DNA of 64,000 nucleotides from Pseudarthrobacter defluvii (GTDB taxonomy: Bacteria; Actinomycetota; Actinomycetes; Actinomycetales; Micrococcaceae). The stretch covers positions 2,356,001-2,420,000 of the forward strand of contig NZ_CP066362.1 in NCBI RefSeq assembly GCF_030323865.1. The letters run 5' to 3'. Below are positions 1 through 8,587 of this stretch, piece by piece. The position numbers and the translations under genes were made by a program. Each line of letters starts with the position of its first letter. Positions within the stretch are counted from its first letter, which is position 1. Below the pieces are notes generated by a model. The model did not search any database and was not told the origin of the DNA. It saw only the letters and a list, made by a program, of their open reading frames with translations.

Positions 1-1
1 G

Positions 2-550
2 TCGGTGGCTTTGGAGGGACTGAGCCTGGACCAGGACCTCCGGTGGGAACTGGTGGCCTCGCTGGTGGCCGGCGGCCGGATGGGCCAGGACGGCATCGAC
101 TCGGAGCTGCAGCGGGACAACACCTCCAGCGGACAGAATGCTGCCGCGCTGGCCAAGGCCGCCATTCCCACCCCGGAGGCGAAGGCCGCGGCCTGGGAGT
201 CCATTGTGGTCAAGGGCGAACTGTCCAACGCGCTGCAGGGATCGGCGGTGACCGGCTTCATGCGGGTGCTGGACCGCTCCCTCCTGGAGCCGTACTCCGA
301 AAAGTACTTTGCGGCTGTGCCTGGCATCGTGGCAACCCGCACCCACGCACTGGCCCAGCAAATCGTCGTCGGCCTCTACCCGGCGCTGCTGACCACCCAG
401 GCCACCATCGACCGGACCGACGGCTTCCTGGCGTCGCTGCCGGCCGAAAGTGCCGCACTTCGCCGCATGATGCTGGAAAACCGCGACGGCGTTGCCCGCG
501 CCCTGCGTGCACGCGCAGCTGACGTGGTGGCGGACGGCAGCCCGCAGTGA
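2..550 (+). CDS. pepN: Aminopeptidase N, C-terminal part (cut by window edge)
   Basis: This is the last ~182 residues of an M1 zinc aminopeptidase, which removes N-terminal amino acids from peptides in the cytoplasm. The catalytic HExxH domain lies before the window, so the call rests on the helical ERAP1-like C-terminal domain, including the stretch from DQDLRWELVASLV to the LRRMMLENRDGVARALRAR end, which is typical of actinobacterial PepN. The reading frame is open to the left edge, so the first GTG at 5 is internal and not a start. The stop overlaps the GTG start of the following OsmC gene (GTGA), which suggests translational coupling. Confidence 0.85.
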   Translation, partial: SVALEGLSLDQDLRWELVASLVAGGRMGQDGIDSELQRDNTSSGQNAAALAKAAIPTPEAKAAAWESIVVKGELSNALQGSAVTGFMRVLDRSLLEPYSEKYFAAVPGIVATRTHALAQQIVVGLYPALLTTQATIDRTDGFLASLPAESAALRRMMLENRDGVARALRARAADVVADGSPQ

Positions 551-1020
551 GCCTCGGCGAGCACCACTACTCCCTGGCAGTCCAGTGGACCGGCAACCGG
601 GGAGACGGAACCTCGTCCTACCGGAGCTACTCGCGGGACCACGATGTGCTCATTCCGGGCCTGCCGCCCCTGAAGGGCTCGGCCGATCCCACGTTCCATG
701 GAGACCGGGAACGGTACAATCCGGAGCAGCTCCTCCTGGCCGCACTGGCGCAGTGCCACATGCTCTCCTATCTGCATGTGGCCGTGAAGCACGGTGTGGT
801 GGTCACTGACTACCGGGACGAGGCAACCGGGCTGATGCGGCTCAACAGGGACGGCAGCGGACAGTTCGAGCGGGTTGTCCTGCATCCGCACGTGACGGTG
901 GCCGATGCCGCACAGGCCGAACTGGCCGCGTCGCTGCACCATGAGGCCAACCAGGTCTGCTTCATCGCGCGGAGCGTGAACTTTCCGGTGGAACACCAGC
1001 CGGAGACCGTGGCGGGCTAA
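547..1020 (+). CDS. OsmC family peroxiredoxin-like protein
   Basis: A 157-residue OsmC/Ohr-fold protein. The family reduces organic or fatty-acid hydroperoxides through two cysteines. Both are visible: C70 in ALAQCHMLSYLH, on the long central helix, and C138 in NQVCFIARSVNFPV. It starts with GTG inside the pepN stop codon. Its TAA overlaps the stop of the convergent gene on the other strand (CTAA). It could act on a different substrate, since many OsmC-like proteins are uncharacterised. The family call is firm and the substrate is not known. Confidence 0.85.
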   Translation: MSLGEHHYSLAVQWTGNRGDGTSSYRSYSRDHDVLIPGLPPLKGSADPTFHGDRERYNPEQLLLAALAQCHMLSYLHVAVKHGVVVTDYRDEATGLMRLNRDGSGQFERVVLHPHVTVADAAQAELAASLHHEANQVCFIARSVNFPVEHQPETVAG

Positions 1021-2015
1021 CCGCCGCTTTCATTGTGGAGCAGCCGTAGGAGGCGTTCCTCAGTAGCGGGCTGCAGGCCGGCCTTCCGGGGCCGGCCCAG
1101 CCCGCGGGCACGTTCGTCAGCCAGGGTGTCCGCCATGGTTTCCTGCCACGGCCGCAGCACCATGCCGGCGGCTTTGGCTGCCCGGTTGCTGCGGGCCATG
1201 AAGCCCTCGTGGTGCGGTGGCAGCCAGAGGGGAAGGGACTCCGGCCCGGACCAATAGTTGACGCCCTGCTCCACCAGCCAGTCCCCTGAAGCCGTGACGG
1301 CAGCTTCGTGCGAGGCGGAAGCCTTCCGGCAGGCGCTCACGATGTCCGCAAAGGGTACATGGTCCCCCATGGCGTTCAGGGGTCCGGTGATCCCCTCTTC
1401 TGCAGCCCGCAGGATCCAGGCCGCCAGGTCCCGCACGTCGATGACCTGCGTGGGGCCGCCGCCGATGTCCGGGACGAGCACTGGTCCGGAGTTCCTGGCG
1501 AAGCGGGCGGGCCAGTAGCCGTAGCGGTCGGTGGGGTCGCCGGGGCCGCTGATGAGGCCTGCCCGGCAGAGGTGGGCCGTCCCGTGTGTGGCTTCCAGGG
1601 TGGCTTCCTCGATGGCCACTTTAGACTCGCCGTAATTCTCCGGCGTGGACAGCGTCCCGGCGGGCAGCGCCGGCAGAAGCGGTGCGTTCTCCGCCGCGCC
1701 GGGCACGGAGTTGTCGGCGTAGGCCGAACAGCTGGACACGAAGGTCCAGTGCCCAGCCCGGCCCGTGAGTGCCGCCAAGGCTTCCCGCGCCGGTTTGGGG
1801 TCCCGCGCGACCTCGATCACGGCATCCCAGTCCCCGGCCAGTTCCTGGTATGCTGCCTGCCCTGTTGACCGGTCCGCCCTGATCCACTCTGTGCCGGGCG
1901 GCGGCGCAGCCGTTGTTCCGCGCGCCAGGCACGTGACGTCATGGCCGGCGGCAACCGCCTGACTGGCAATCTCCTTGGAAAGGAAGGCGGTTCCGCCGAG
2001 GATGAGGATGCGCAT
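1017..2015 (-). CDS. NAD-dependent epimerase/dehydratase family protein (extended SDR-like)
   Basis: 332 residues. The N-terminus MRILILGGTAFLS is a Rossmann nucleotide-binding loop (GGTxFLS, as in reductases acting on nucleotide sugars or isoflavone-reductase-like proteins). A YxxxK pair (Y128, K132 in ENYGESK) with a preceding serine cluster (VSSCSAY, ~94-98) gives the SDR catalytic set. The C-terminal third contains a Trp-rich segment (WLVEQGVNYWSGPESLPLWLP) that is common in actinobacterial members annotated as reductases. It is transcribed alone, convergent with the OsmC gene. The substrate cannot be inferred from the sequence. Confidence 0.8.
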   Translation of the reverse strand: MRILILGGTAFLSKEIASQAVAAGHDVTCLARGTTAAPPPGTEWIRADRSTGQAAYQELAGDWDAVIEVARDPKPAREALAALTGRAGHWTFVSSCSAYADNSVPGAAENAPLLPALPAGTLSTPENYGESKVAIEEATLEATHGTAHLCRAGLISGPGDPTDRYGYWPARFARNSGPVLVPDIGGGPTQVIDVRDLAAWILRAAEEGITGPLNAMGDHVPFADIVSACRKASASHEAAVTASGDWLVEQGVNYWSGPESLPLWLPPHHEGFMARSNRAAKAAGMVLRPWQETMADTLADERARGLGRPRKAGLQPATEERLLRLLHNESGG

Positions 2016-2081
2016 TGCTCCACGCTACGGCGCTAGGGTTGAAAGAGAACAGAGCAATATCCCAAGGAGCTATTTCCACCC

Positions 2082-2765
2082 ATGGTCAGCATGTTTTCCC
2101 TCTTGCCCCCTGCCACCAGCCAGCCAAGCGGTGTGAGCGTCCCGGGCATCGTGATCAGCCTCGGCATTGGCGTCGGCGTCTGGCTGGTGGCGACCTTCAT
2201 CATCTCGCGCATTACCAAGCGCGTCGCGGCGGGAAGCAATTTCTTCAAGAAGCCCACCTTCAAATGGGTGGCGCCGGCCTTCCGCGCCTTGGATCATGAA
2301 CGCCGGGTCCAGCGCGCGGAGACCATCGGCTCGCTCCTGAACAGCGTGGTGGGCGTGCTGGTGGTAATCATCACCGGCATGTACGTGCTGCAGAACCTGG
2401 ACATCAATATCGCCCCGCTTCTGACCAGCGTGGGAATCCTGGGTGTGGCCATCGGCTTCGGCGCCCAGCAGCTGATCCGCGACTTCCTGGCCGGGATTTT
2501 CATTACCATTGAAGACCAGTACGGAATCGGCGACGTCATCGAAACCAGCGAGGTGGTGGGCGTGGTGGAGTCCATGGGCCTGCGGATCACCCGGGTCCGC
2601 TCGGACGACGGCGCCATCTGGTACCTGCGCAACGGCGAGATTCTGCGCGTGGGCAACCGGTCGCAGGGGCGCTATGTCCCGCTGCACGAATCCGACGACG
2701 GGACCACCGAGCAGGGCTCGGCGCACGTTGAGACCAAGAAGACAGACCAGAAAGCCGGGGACTAG
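2082..2765 (+). CDS. Small mechanosensitive channel, MscS family
   Basis: 227 residues with an N-terminal membrane segment (about 20-42), a second near 83-105, and the pore-lining TM3 rich in Gly/Ala (SVGILGVAIGFGAQQLIRDF). This runs into the MscS beta-domain motif (IEDQYGIGDVIE, GVVESMGLRITRVRS). Such channels release solutes on hypo-osmotic shock. It is shorter than E. coli MscS and ends in a charged tail. The stop is followed after one base by the ATG of a truncated haemoglobin, so the two genes are almost certainly co-transcribed. Confidence 0.88.
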   Translation: MVSMFSLLPPATSQPSGVSVPGIVISLGIGVGVWLVATFIISRITKRVAAGSNFFKKPTFKWVAPAFRALDHERRVQRAETIGSLLNSVVGVLVVIITGMYVLQNLDINIAPLLTSVGILGVAIGFGAQQLIRDFLAGIFITIEDQYGIGDVIETSEVVGVVESMGLRITRVRSDDGAIWYLRNGEILRVGNRSQGRYVPLHESDDGTTEQGSAHVETKKTDQKAGD

Positions 2766-2766
2766 C

Positions 2767-3234
2767 ATGTCGCTTCCCATCGAGCCGCGCCGCCCCGTCC
2801 AGGGCCAGCGGCCGCCGTTGATGCAGAATGATCCCTTCAGCAAGCCGGACTACACCGACAGCTTCTACGATGCAGTGGGTGGACACGACACCTTCGTAAA
2901 GCTCATCGATGTCTTTTACGACGGCGTAGCCACCGATCCGGTGCTGCGGCCGATGTATCCGGAAGAGGACCTGGCCCCCGCAAAGCGCCGTTTCCTAATG
3001 TTCCTCGAGCAGTACTGGGGCGGCCCCACCACGTACGGCGAGGAACGCGGCCACCCGCGCCTGCGGATGCGGCATATGCCGTTCAGGGTCACGCCCGAGG
3101 CAAAGGACCGGTGGCTGTTCCACATGCGCACCGCCGTGGATGCCCTGGAATTGCCGCCGCTTTACGAGGGCACCCTGTGGGACTACATGGAGCGGGCCGC
3201 GCTGTCCATGGTGAATAGCCCTTCCGACTCCTGA
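2767..3234 (+). CDS. glbO: Group II truncated haemoglobin (trHbO type)
   Basis: 155 residues. After a Pro/Arg-rich lead of about 20 residues comes the 2-on-2 globin fold: helix B with FYDGV (Tyr B10 position), MYPEEDL at the CD turn, the group II helix E region FLEQYWGGPTTYGEERGHP, and proximal His F8 in RMRHMPF, followed by a Trp at W118 (RWLFHM). Group II globins bind O2 tightly and are linked to redox or NO handling. The ATG at 2767 is separated from the MscS stop by a single C, so translation is probably coupled. The upstream in-frame extension lies inside the MscS gene and is not used. Confidence 0.9.
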   Translation: MSLPIEPRRPVQGQRPPLMQNDPFSKPDYTDSFYDAVGGHDTFVKLIDVFYDGVATDPVLRPMYPEEDLAPAKRRFLMFLEQYWGGPTTYGEERGHPRLRMRHMPFRVTPEAKDRWLFHMRTAVDALELPPLYEGTLWDYMERAALSMVNSPSDS

Positions 3235-3279
3235 ACTCTTGATAACCGCAAGTGCAGATACGGCCGCAGCCGCAGGGGC

Positions 3280-3942
3280 CTAAAGCAGGCCGCTGCCGGT
3301 CCGGGCCAGGACGTGGCCGCGGGGCCCTGTCAGCCGGAACCAGCGGCCGGCCCGGTACAGCTTCTGGTCCCCGTCACCCAGGAACCCCAACGCCAAGGCT
3401 GCGAAGGCTGCACCGGCGGGCAGGCCGGCGTCATCCAGTTCGCGTCCCCAGACTGCAGCCCGTGCGTTATTGACGATGAGGGCACCCGGCTTGTCCGGCA
3501 CAATGCCTGCCACTTCGGCTATGCCCGCCTCCGCCGCAGCCCGAAGCCGGGCGTCGCTGACGGACCCCAGCAGCTCCCATCCGCCCCGCGGCGCGCCCAC
3601 CCCCGTCCACGACTCGCTGACTGTGGTGGGCGGCACCGGGAATTCGACGACCTGCTCCCCTACCCGCGCGAGCCGGTCCAGGACGGATGACAAGGCAACG
3701 GTGACATCTGTCCCGGACGGTTCCGCCAGGGCCATGGTGCGCAGGCCCAGAATGGTGGGCGTCGATTCGCCCAGGAGCCTGGGCCGCAGGACGCAAACGT
3801 AGGCGGCAAGGACCAGGCCGGCGGCCTGCAGGCGCATAGCTCCGCTGTCGTCGATAGACTTGGCCCGCGTGGCGAACGTCTTGAGGTCGGCCAGATCCCG
3901 GGGATCGGCGAAGCGGAAGGACGAAGTGAGAAGTTCAGACAC
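3280..3942 (-). CDS. Conserved actinobacterial hypothetical protein
   Basis: 220 residues starting at GTG 3942 with MSELLTSSFRFADPRDL. The N-terminal half is helical and Ala/Leu-rich. The C-terminal half carries WGRELDDAGLPAGAAFAALALGFLGDGD followed by a basic end (YRAGRWFRLTGPRGHVLAR). No signal peptide, membrane segment or catalytic motif is recognised. Its codon use matches its neighbours, and it lies between globin and tesB facing the globin gene. A function is not proposed. Confidence 0.65.
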   Translation of the reverse strand: MSELLTSSFRFADPRDLADLKTFATRAKSIDDSGAMRLQAAGLVLAAYVCVLRPRLLGESTPTILGLRTMALAEPSGTDVTVALSSVLDRLARVGEQVVEFPVPPTTVSESWTGVGAPRGGWELLGSVSDARLRAAAEAGIAEVAGIVPDKPGALIVNNARAAVWGRELDDAGLPAGAAFAALALGFLGDGDQKLYRAGRWFRLTGPRGHVLARTGSGLL

Positions 3943-4004
3943 ACCTAAGACACTACCGGCTGTCCGGTTGAGTGGTTCCCGCGGCGACGTCTAGAGTCAG
4001 ACCC

Positions 4005-4925
4005 ATGACTGAAGCCGAAGCCGGACTGCTGGCGCCGCCAAGCGGAGACCCAACCTCATCACTGATCGAACTGCTGGACCTTGGTGAGCTTGAGGGCGCA
4101 CGGACGGATGAGGATATTTTCCTGGGCCCCTCCCAGCAGCAGCCCCACCACCGGGTGTTCGGCGGGCAGGTGCTTGCGCAGTCACTGGTCGCGGCCACCA
4201 GGACGGTGGATCCGGAGCGGTTCGTCCACTCCATGCACGGCTACTTCCTGCGGCCCGGTGACGCCAACAAGGCCATCACCTTCGGGGTGCAGCGGCTGCG
4301 CGACGGCCGGTCCTTTTCCGCCCGGCGCGTGCACGCCTACCAGGACGGGGTGCCCATCCTGTCGATGATCGCCTCCTTCCAGGGTGAAGATGAAGGCATT
4401 GACCACTCCTCTGCCATGCCGGCCGGAATCCCGGACCCTGAATCACTGCCCAGCACCGCTGACCTGCTGGGAAAGTTCGACCACCCAGTGGCCCGGCACT
4501 GGGCGTACGAGCGCCCGTTCGACATCCGACACGTCGACCCGCCGCTGTATGTGTCCGCAACCGGACCGCGCGAGGCCCGCAACGCCGTGTGGATGAAGAC
4601 TTTCGGCCCGATGCCGGACGACTCGAACCTGCACCGTGCGGCCCTGGCCTACGCCAGCGACTACACGCTCCTTGAGTCCATCCTTCGACGGCACGGCCTG
4701 AACTGGACCAGCCCGGGCATGAACGTCGCCAGCCTGGACCACGCCATGTGGTGGCACCGCCCGGCACGCGTTGATGAATGGCTTCTCTACGTCCAGGAGT
4801 CCCCCAGTGCTCATGGCGCCAGGGGACTGGCCACCGGCAAGATCTTCAACCGTGAGGGCCACCATGTCGCCTCAGTGGCCCAGGAGGGCATGGTCCGCAT
4901 TCCTGCTCTCCCGGAAAACGCGTAA
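4005..4925 (+). CDS. tesB: Acyl-CoA thioesterase II
   Basis: 306 residues with the double hot-dog fold of TesB, which hydrolyses medium and long-chain acyl-CoA to free acid and CoA. Diagnostic segments are HHRVFGGQVLAQSLVAA and HSMHGYFLRPGD in the first domain and SLDHAMWWHRPARVDEW in the second. The ATG at 4005 is preferred over an in-frame upstream codon at 3972. It begins about 6 bases after a -10-like TAGAGT at 3992-3997 and has no ribosome-binding site, the pattern of a leaderless actinobacterial mRNA. It converges with ettA, with a large hairpin between them. Confidence 0.9.
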   Translation: MTEAEAGLLAPPSGDPTSSLIELLDLGELEGARTDEDIFLGPSQQQPHHRVFGGQVLAQSLVAATRTVDPERFVHSMHGYFLRPGDANKAITFGVQRLRDGRSFSARRVHAYQDGVPILSMIASFQGEDEGIDHSSAMPAGIPDPESLPSTADLLGKFDHPVARHWAYERPFDIRHVDPPLYVSATGPREARNAVWMKTFGPMPDDSNLHRAALAYASDYTLLESILRRHGLNWTSPGMNVASLDHAMWWHRPARVDEWLLYVQESPSAHGARGLATGKIFNREGHHVASVAQEGMVRIPALPENA

Positions 4926-4970
4926 ACCCTGTCGGCAGCTCCAGCGGCGGCACCTTAGCCGCGGGAATGG

Positions 4971-5032
4971 GTAAGGCCGGCACCCCGGTGAATTGTTCAT
5001 CTCGAACAGTTCACATCGGGTGCCGGCCTTAC
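4971..5032. terminator. Bidirectional hairpin terminator between tesB and ettA
   Basis: Two nested inverted repeats: an outer 15-bp stem (4971-4985 with 5018-5032) and an inner arm GTGAATTGTTC (4988-4998) pairing with GAACAGTTCAC (5004-5014), with one G-T wobble. The plus-strand exit is CTCTTAT, so the U-run is weak. It lies between convergent genes and could serve both. Confidence 0.7.
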
Positions 5033-5069
5033 TCTTATGCGTTAGTCATCCGTTGCCGGACCCCGCAGA

Positions 5070-6752
5070 TCAGTCGCGGGTGAGGCGCCGGTGGGTGACG
5101 CGGTGCGGCTTGGCGGCGTCGGGGCCCAACCGCTGGACCTTGTTCTCCTCGTAGGATTCGAAGTTGCCCTCGAACCAGTACCACTTGGAGGGGTTTTCGT
5201 CGTCGCCCTCGTAGGCCAGGATGTGGGTGGCCACCCGGTCCAGGAACCAGCGGTCGTGCGAGACCACCACGGCGCAGCCGGGGAACTCGAGCAGCGCGTT
5301 TTCCAGGCTGCTCAGGGTTTCGACGTCGAGGTCGTTGGTGGGCTCGTCAAGCAGCAGCAGGTTGCCGCCCTGTTTCAGGGTAAGGGCGAGGTTCAGGCGG
5401 TTCCGCTCACCGCCGGAGAGGACGCCGGCCTTCTTCTGCTGGTCCGGGCCCTTGAAGCCGAACGCGGCCACGTAGGCGCGGGACGGCATCTCGACGTTGC
5501 CCACCTGAATGAAGTCGAGCCCGTCGGACACGACCTCCCACAGGGTCTTGTTGGGGTCGATGCCGCCGCGGCTCTGGTCCGCGTAGGAGATCTTGACCGA
5601 GTCACCAATCTTCAGGTCGCCGCCGTCGAGCGGTTCCAGGCCGACGATGGTCTTGAACAGGGTGGTCTTGCCCACGCCGTTGGGGCCGATGACGCCCACG
5701 ATGCCGTTGCGGGGCAGGGTGAAGGACAGCCCGTCAATCAGGACCCGGTCCTCGAAGCCCTTCTGGAGGTTCTTGGCCTCCAGGACCAGGCCGCCCAGGC
5801 GGGGTCCCGGCGGAATCTGGATCTCTTCGAAGTCAAGCTTGCGGGTACGGTCCGCCTCTGCGGCCATTTCCTCGTAGCGGGCCAGACGGGCCTTCGACTT
5901 GGTTTGGCGTCCCTTGGCGTTGGAGCGGACCCACTCGAGTTCCTCGGCGAGGCGCTTGGCCTGCTTGGCGTCCTTCTTGCCCTGGATTTCCAGGCGGGCG
6001 CGTTTTTTCTCCAGGTACGTGGAGTAGTTGCCCTCGTAGGGGTACAGGTGGCCGCGGTCCACTTCGGCGATCCATTCAGCCACGTGGTCCAGGAAGTAGC
6101 GGTCGTGGGTCACGGCAAGGACGGCGCCGGGGTAGCTGGAGAGGTGCTGTTCGAGCCACAGGACGCTTTCGGCATCCAGGTGGTTGGTGGGCTCATCGAG
6201 GAGCAGCAAATCCGGCTTCTGCAGGAGCAGCTTGCAAAGTGCCACGCGGCGGCGTTCACCACCGGAAAGGTTGGTGACATCAGCATCGGCCGGCGGGCAG
6301 CGCAGCGCGTCCATGGCCTGTTCCAACTGGGAGTCGAGGTCCCACGCATCGGCGGCGTCGATGGCTTCCTGCAGCTTGCCCATTTCTTCGAGGAGGGTGT
6401 CATAGTCAGCGTCGGGGCTGGCCATTTCCTCGGAGATCTCGTTGAAGCGCTGGATCTTTCCGTAGATCTCGCCCACGCCTTCCTGGACGTTGCCCAGGAC
6501 GGTCTTTTCCTCGTTAAGGGGTGGTTCCTGGAGCAGGATGCCTACGCTGTAGCCGGGACTGAGCCTGGCCTCACCGTTGGAGGGCGTGTCCAGCCCGGCC
6601 ATGATCTTCAGGATGGTGGACTTACCGGCACCGTTGGGGCCCACAACACCAATCTTGGCGCCCGGGAAGAAGGACATGCTTACGTCATCAAGGATGAGCT
6701 TTTCGCCAACGGCCTTGCGGGCCTTGGTCATTGTGTAGATAAATTCCGCCAT
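5070..6752 (-). CDS. ettA: Energy-dependent translational throttle protein EttA (ABC-F ATPase)
   Basis: 560 residues, a soluble tandem ABC ATPase that binds the ribosomal E site and gates the first elongation step according to ATP/ADP level. Two full ABC domains are visible: Walker A GPNGAGKST and GPNGVGKTT, signatures LSGGERRRVA and LSGGERNRLN, and Walker B DEPTNHLD and DEPTNDLD. The inter-domain linker is charged (LEKKRARLEIQGKKDAKQAK). MAEFIYTM at 6752 is taken as the start. A 12-residue in-frame extension is ignored because a TAGATT -10-like box lies just upstream, indicating a leaderless mRNA. Confidence 0.93.
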   Translation of the reverse strand: MAEFIYTMTKARKAVGEKLILDDVSMSFFPGAKIGVVGPNGAGKSTILKIMAGLDTPSNGEARLSPGYSVGILLQEPPLNEEKTVLGNVQEGVGEIYGKIQRFNEISEEMASPDADYDTLLEEMGKLQEAIDAADAWDLDSQLEQAMDALRCPPADADVTNLSGGERRRVALCKLLLQKPDLLLLDEPTNHLDAESVLWLEQHLSSYPGAVLAVTHDRYFLDHVAEWIAEVDRGHLYPYEGNYSTYLEKKRARLEIQGKKDAKQAKRLAEELEWVRSNAKGRQTKSKARLARYEEMAAEADRTRKLDFEEIQIPPGPRLGGLVLEAKNLQKGFEDRVLIDGLSFTLPRNGIVGVIGPNGVGKTTLFKTIVGLEPLDGGDLKIGDSVKISYADQSRGGIDPNKTLWEVVSDGLDFIQVGNVEMPSRAYVAAFGFKGPDQQKKAGVLSGGERNRLNLALTLKQGGNLLLLDEPTNDLDVETLSSLENALLEFPGCAVVVSHDRWFLDRVATHILAYEGDDENPSKWYWFEGNFESYEENKVQRLGPDAAKPHRVTHRRLTRD

Positions 6753-6813
6753 GGTCTCAAATCTAGTGGGTCGGCGGGCAGATCTCACATTTGCAGCCGG
6801 CAGGCTACCGCCA

Positions 6814-7374
6814 TCAGGAGCCCACGAAACATTTACCGCTGGCCAGCACCGGAAGCACCGTGACGGTTACAGCGCCTTCGCGCACCTGCCCGATGACACA
6901 ATCCCTCCCCTGCAGCACGGCCGCTTCGATGGCATCCGCTTCCAGTCCGGTGGGCGTCCGGCTTTGCGATACCTGGAGAACACCCGGTGCGATGCCTGCA
7001 CCCGTCAGGGCTTCGCTGACCTGGGCTGTGGCCGGTTTCGGGGTTCCGCTTGCCAATTTGGTAAGAGTGTCCGTCACAGTGCGCTTCACCGCCTCGGTAG
7101 CCGCTGCAGCCGCTGGCGCCCCACCGGACGTGTCGGCCAGCGGTTCTCCGCTGGGCCGAGTGCTTCCCGCGGCCGAACCAGTTGCCTGGGCAGGCTCCTG
7201 CGGTCCACCGTCGGTTGCCTTGGCCTGCGGCGACGTCTGCCCCTCGCTGGCCCCGAATGCCGGTTGGCTCGCCGAAGGGCCGGCAACACACCCCGACAGC
7301 ACACAGGCCAGGGCGGCGCACGCCAGTGCTGCACCGGCGCGTTTGTTGGGCCGCTGGTAAGGGGTGGGATGCAT
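6814..7374 (-). CDS. Putative lipoprotein (DUF6993-like)
   Basis: 186 residues starting MHPTPYQRPNKRAGAALACAALAC, a signal peptide with lipobox LSGC, so it is expected to be anchored to the outer face of the membrane. A low-complexity Ala/Pro/Ser/Gly stretch follows. The C-terminal ~90 residues form a compact domain with two cysteines (GRDCVIGQVREG and SGKCFVGS) that resembles the actinobacterial DUF6993 family from memory. A 25-codon upstream extension is rejected because it would bury the signal peptide. It follows ssb on the same strand. The role is unknown. Confidence 0.7.
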   Translation of the reverse strand: MHPTPYQRPNKRAGAALACAALACVLSGCVAGPSASQPAFGASEGQTSPQAKATDGGPQEPAQATGSAAGSTRPSGEPLADTSGGAPAAAAATEAVKRTVTDTLTKLASGTPKPATAQVSEALTGAGIAPGVLQVSQSRTPTGLEADAIEAAVLQGRDCVIGQVREGAVTVTVLPVLASGKCFVGS

Positions 7375-7498
7375 GGTGTCATTCTGCCATGGACGCAGGC
7401 ATCGACCGGCGTGCAAGACCGGTACCCGGTGTGGGGCTGCGGGAAGCATCGTCCGGAACCGTCGGCAGCAATAGGCGGACGGCCATCAGGCATTTGAC

Positions 7499-7543
7499 GG
7501 GCGGATGGAGGGCGGCCGGGGGGGTGCCGCCGTCCATCCGCCC
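7499..7543 (-). terminator. Hairpin downstream of ssb paralogue
   Basis: An 11-bp inverted repeat (GGGCGGATGGA at 7499-7509, complement at 7533-7543) with a further GGCGGC/GCCGCC pairing inside. It stands about 40 bases after the ssb stop on the minus strand. There is no strong U-run. Confidence 0.5.
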
Positions 7544-7581
7544 GGGACTGAACGGGGACGCTGGTAAGTAATACGCGTTTC

Positions 7582-8133
7582 CTAGACCTCGGCGAGTTCC
7601 CCCGTTTCCAGGTCCAGCGAGGCGAGGGCACCGTCGCTGTCCTCGATGACGACGGAGGGCTGGCCGTGGTCCTCGGCGTGTTCATCCTCCTGGTCCTCCA
7701 GTTCATCCGGAACCTGGTCCATTTCGGCGTCATCGGGAACTGACGGTTGCTCCACCAGGGAGAGTGCCGGCCTGGACGCCGTACGAATGAAGTTTGCCGA
7801 CCCAAAGGTGAGATCGTGCCCCACGGCCTCCGCGTCGATGATGGTGGAGTGGTACACCCGGCCGTCCTTTTCCCAGGTGTGGATCTTCAGCTTGCCCACG
7901 ACGATGACCGGCTGTCCCTTCCTGATGCTGCAGCCCAGGGTTCCAGCAAGGTTGCGGTAGCCCTGGACCGTGTACCAGTTGGTGTGTCCGTCACCCCAGG
8001 TCCTGGATGCCCGGTCAAAACGGCGGGCGGTGGACCCGAGCCGGAAGGAGGCCGTTGCCACTCCCCCTGGCGTGGTGGAACTCGTTATCTCCGTGGCCAC
8101 GAAGCCCCGGATGGTGATGATCGTTTCGCTCAT
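7582..8133 (-). CDS. ssb: Single-stranded DNA-binding protein paralogue
   Basis: 183 residues. MSETIITIRGFVATEI opens an OB-fold with the SSB signatures ASFRLGSTARRFDR, TNWYTVQGYRNLAGTLGCSIRKGQPVIVVGKLKI and the C-terminal TWEKDGRVYHSTIIDAEAVGHDL. The tail is acidic but ends LDLETGELAEV. The usual protein-docking tip DD-I-PF is missing, which suggests a secondary SSB (SsbB-like) and not the replication SSB. The start at 8133 is chosen by homology; a longer in-frame start at 8211 has no supporting sequence. Confidence 0.88.
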   Translation of the reverse strand: MSETIITIRGFVATEITSSTTPGGVATASFRLGSTARRFDRASRTWGDGHTNWYTVQGYRNLAGTLGCSIRKGQPVIVVGKLKIHTWEKDGRVYHSTIIDAEAVGHDLTFGSANFIRTASRPALSLVEQPSVPDDAEMDQVPDELEDQEDEHAEDHGQPSVVIEDSDGALASLDLETGELAEV

Positions 8134-8340
8134 GTCTACGTCCTGTCTGGATGGTGGCGCCTTTAGCAGGCATGACCAGCATCGCGCCGGACAACGGCGG
8201 ACAGCAGGCATGGATTTTCATATGTGGACAACAACCGCCGTTACATCGTGTGTGGAGGAGGGGTGGCGGCAGGATGCCGCCACCGGCACCCCGGGCAATG
8301 TAAACTTTTGGAGGCGCCGGCCCCTGGGCCGGAAGCCGAT

Positions 8341-8413
8341 GCCTCAGTAGCTCAGGGGATAGAGCAGCGGCCTTCTAATCCGCCGGTCGGGGGTTCGATT
8401 CCCTCCTGGGGCA
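8341..8413 (+). tRNA. tRNA-Arg(TCT)
   Basis: A 73-nt cloverleaf. Acceptor GCCTCAG (8341-8347) pairs with CTGGGGC (8406-8412), discriminator A at 8413, then genomic CC without a full CCA. The D-arm is GCTC/GAGC and the T-arm contains GGTTCGATTCC. The anticodon TCT lies at 8374-8376 in loop CTTCTAA. The closing pair of the anticodon stem (C8371 with T8379) is a mismatch. Confidence 0.93.
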
Positions 8414-8416
8414 CCG

Positions 8417-8464
8417 AAAGATGCGGTCCCGGCCAGCCGACGCGCTGGGCGGGACCGCATCTTT
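8417..8464 (+). terminator. tRNA-Arg terminator
   Basis: A 15-bp perfect stem (AAAGATGCGGTCCCG at 8417-8431 with its complement at 8450-8464). It starts three bases after the tRNA end and finishes in TTTG. Confidence 0.85.
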
Positions 8465-8587
8465 GTATCCTTCGGATGCAGCCAATTGCCGCTCTTCCTG
8501 TGAAAAAGTCCGTCACCCGCCGGCCCCGTTTTGATGCCGTTAGATCCCGTCCATTAGATTAAGTCCGGCATTCCATGGGGGAATGGG

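Noticed and set aside
5091..6863. Open 590-codon plus-strand frame opposite ettA
   Set aside because: Mirror of a highly conserved ABC-F gene in GC-rich DNA; the translation is Val/Gly/Leu-rich with no domain.
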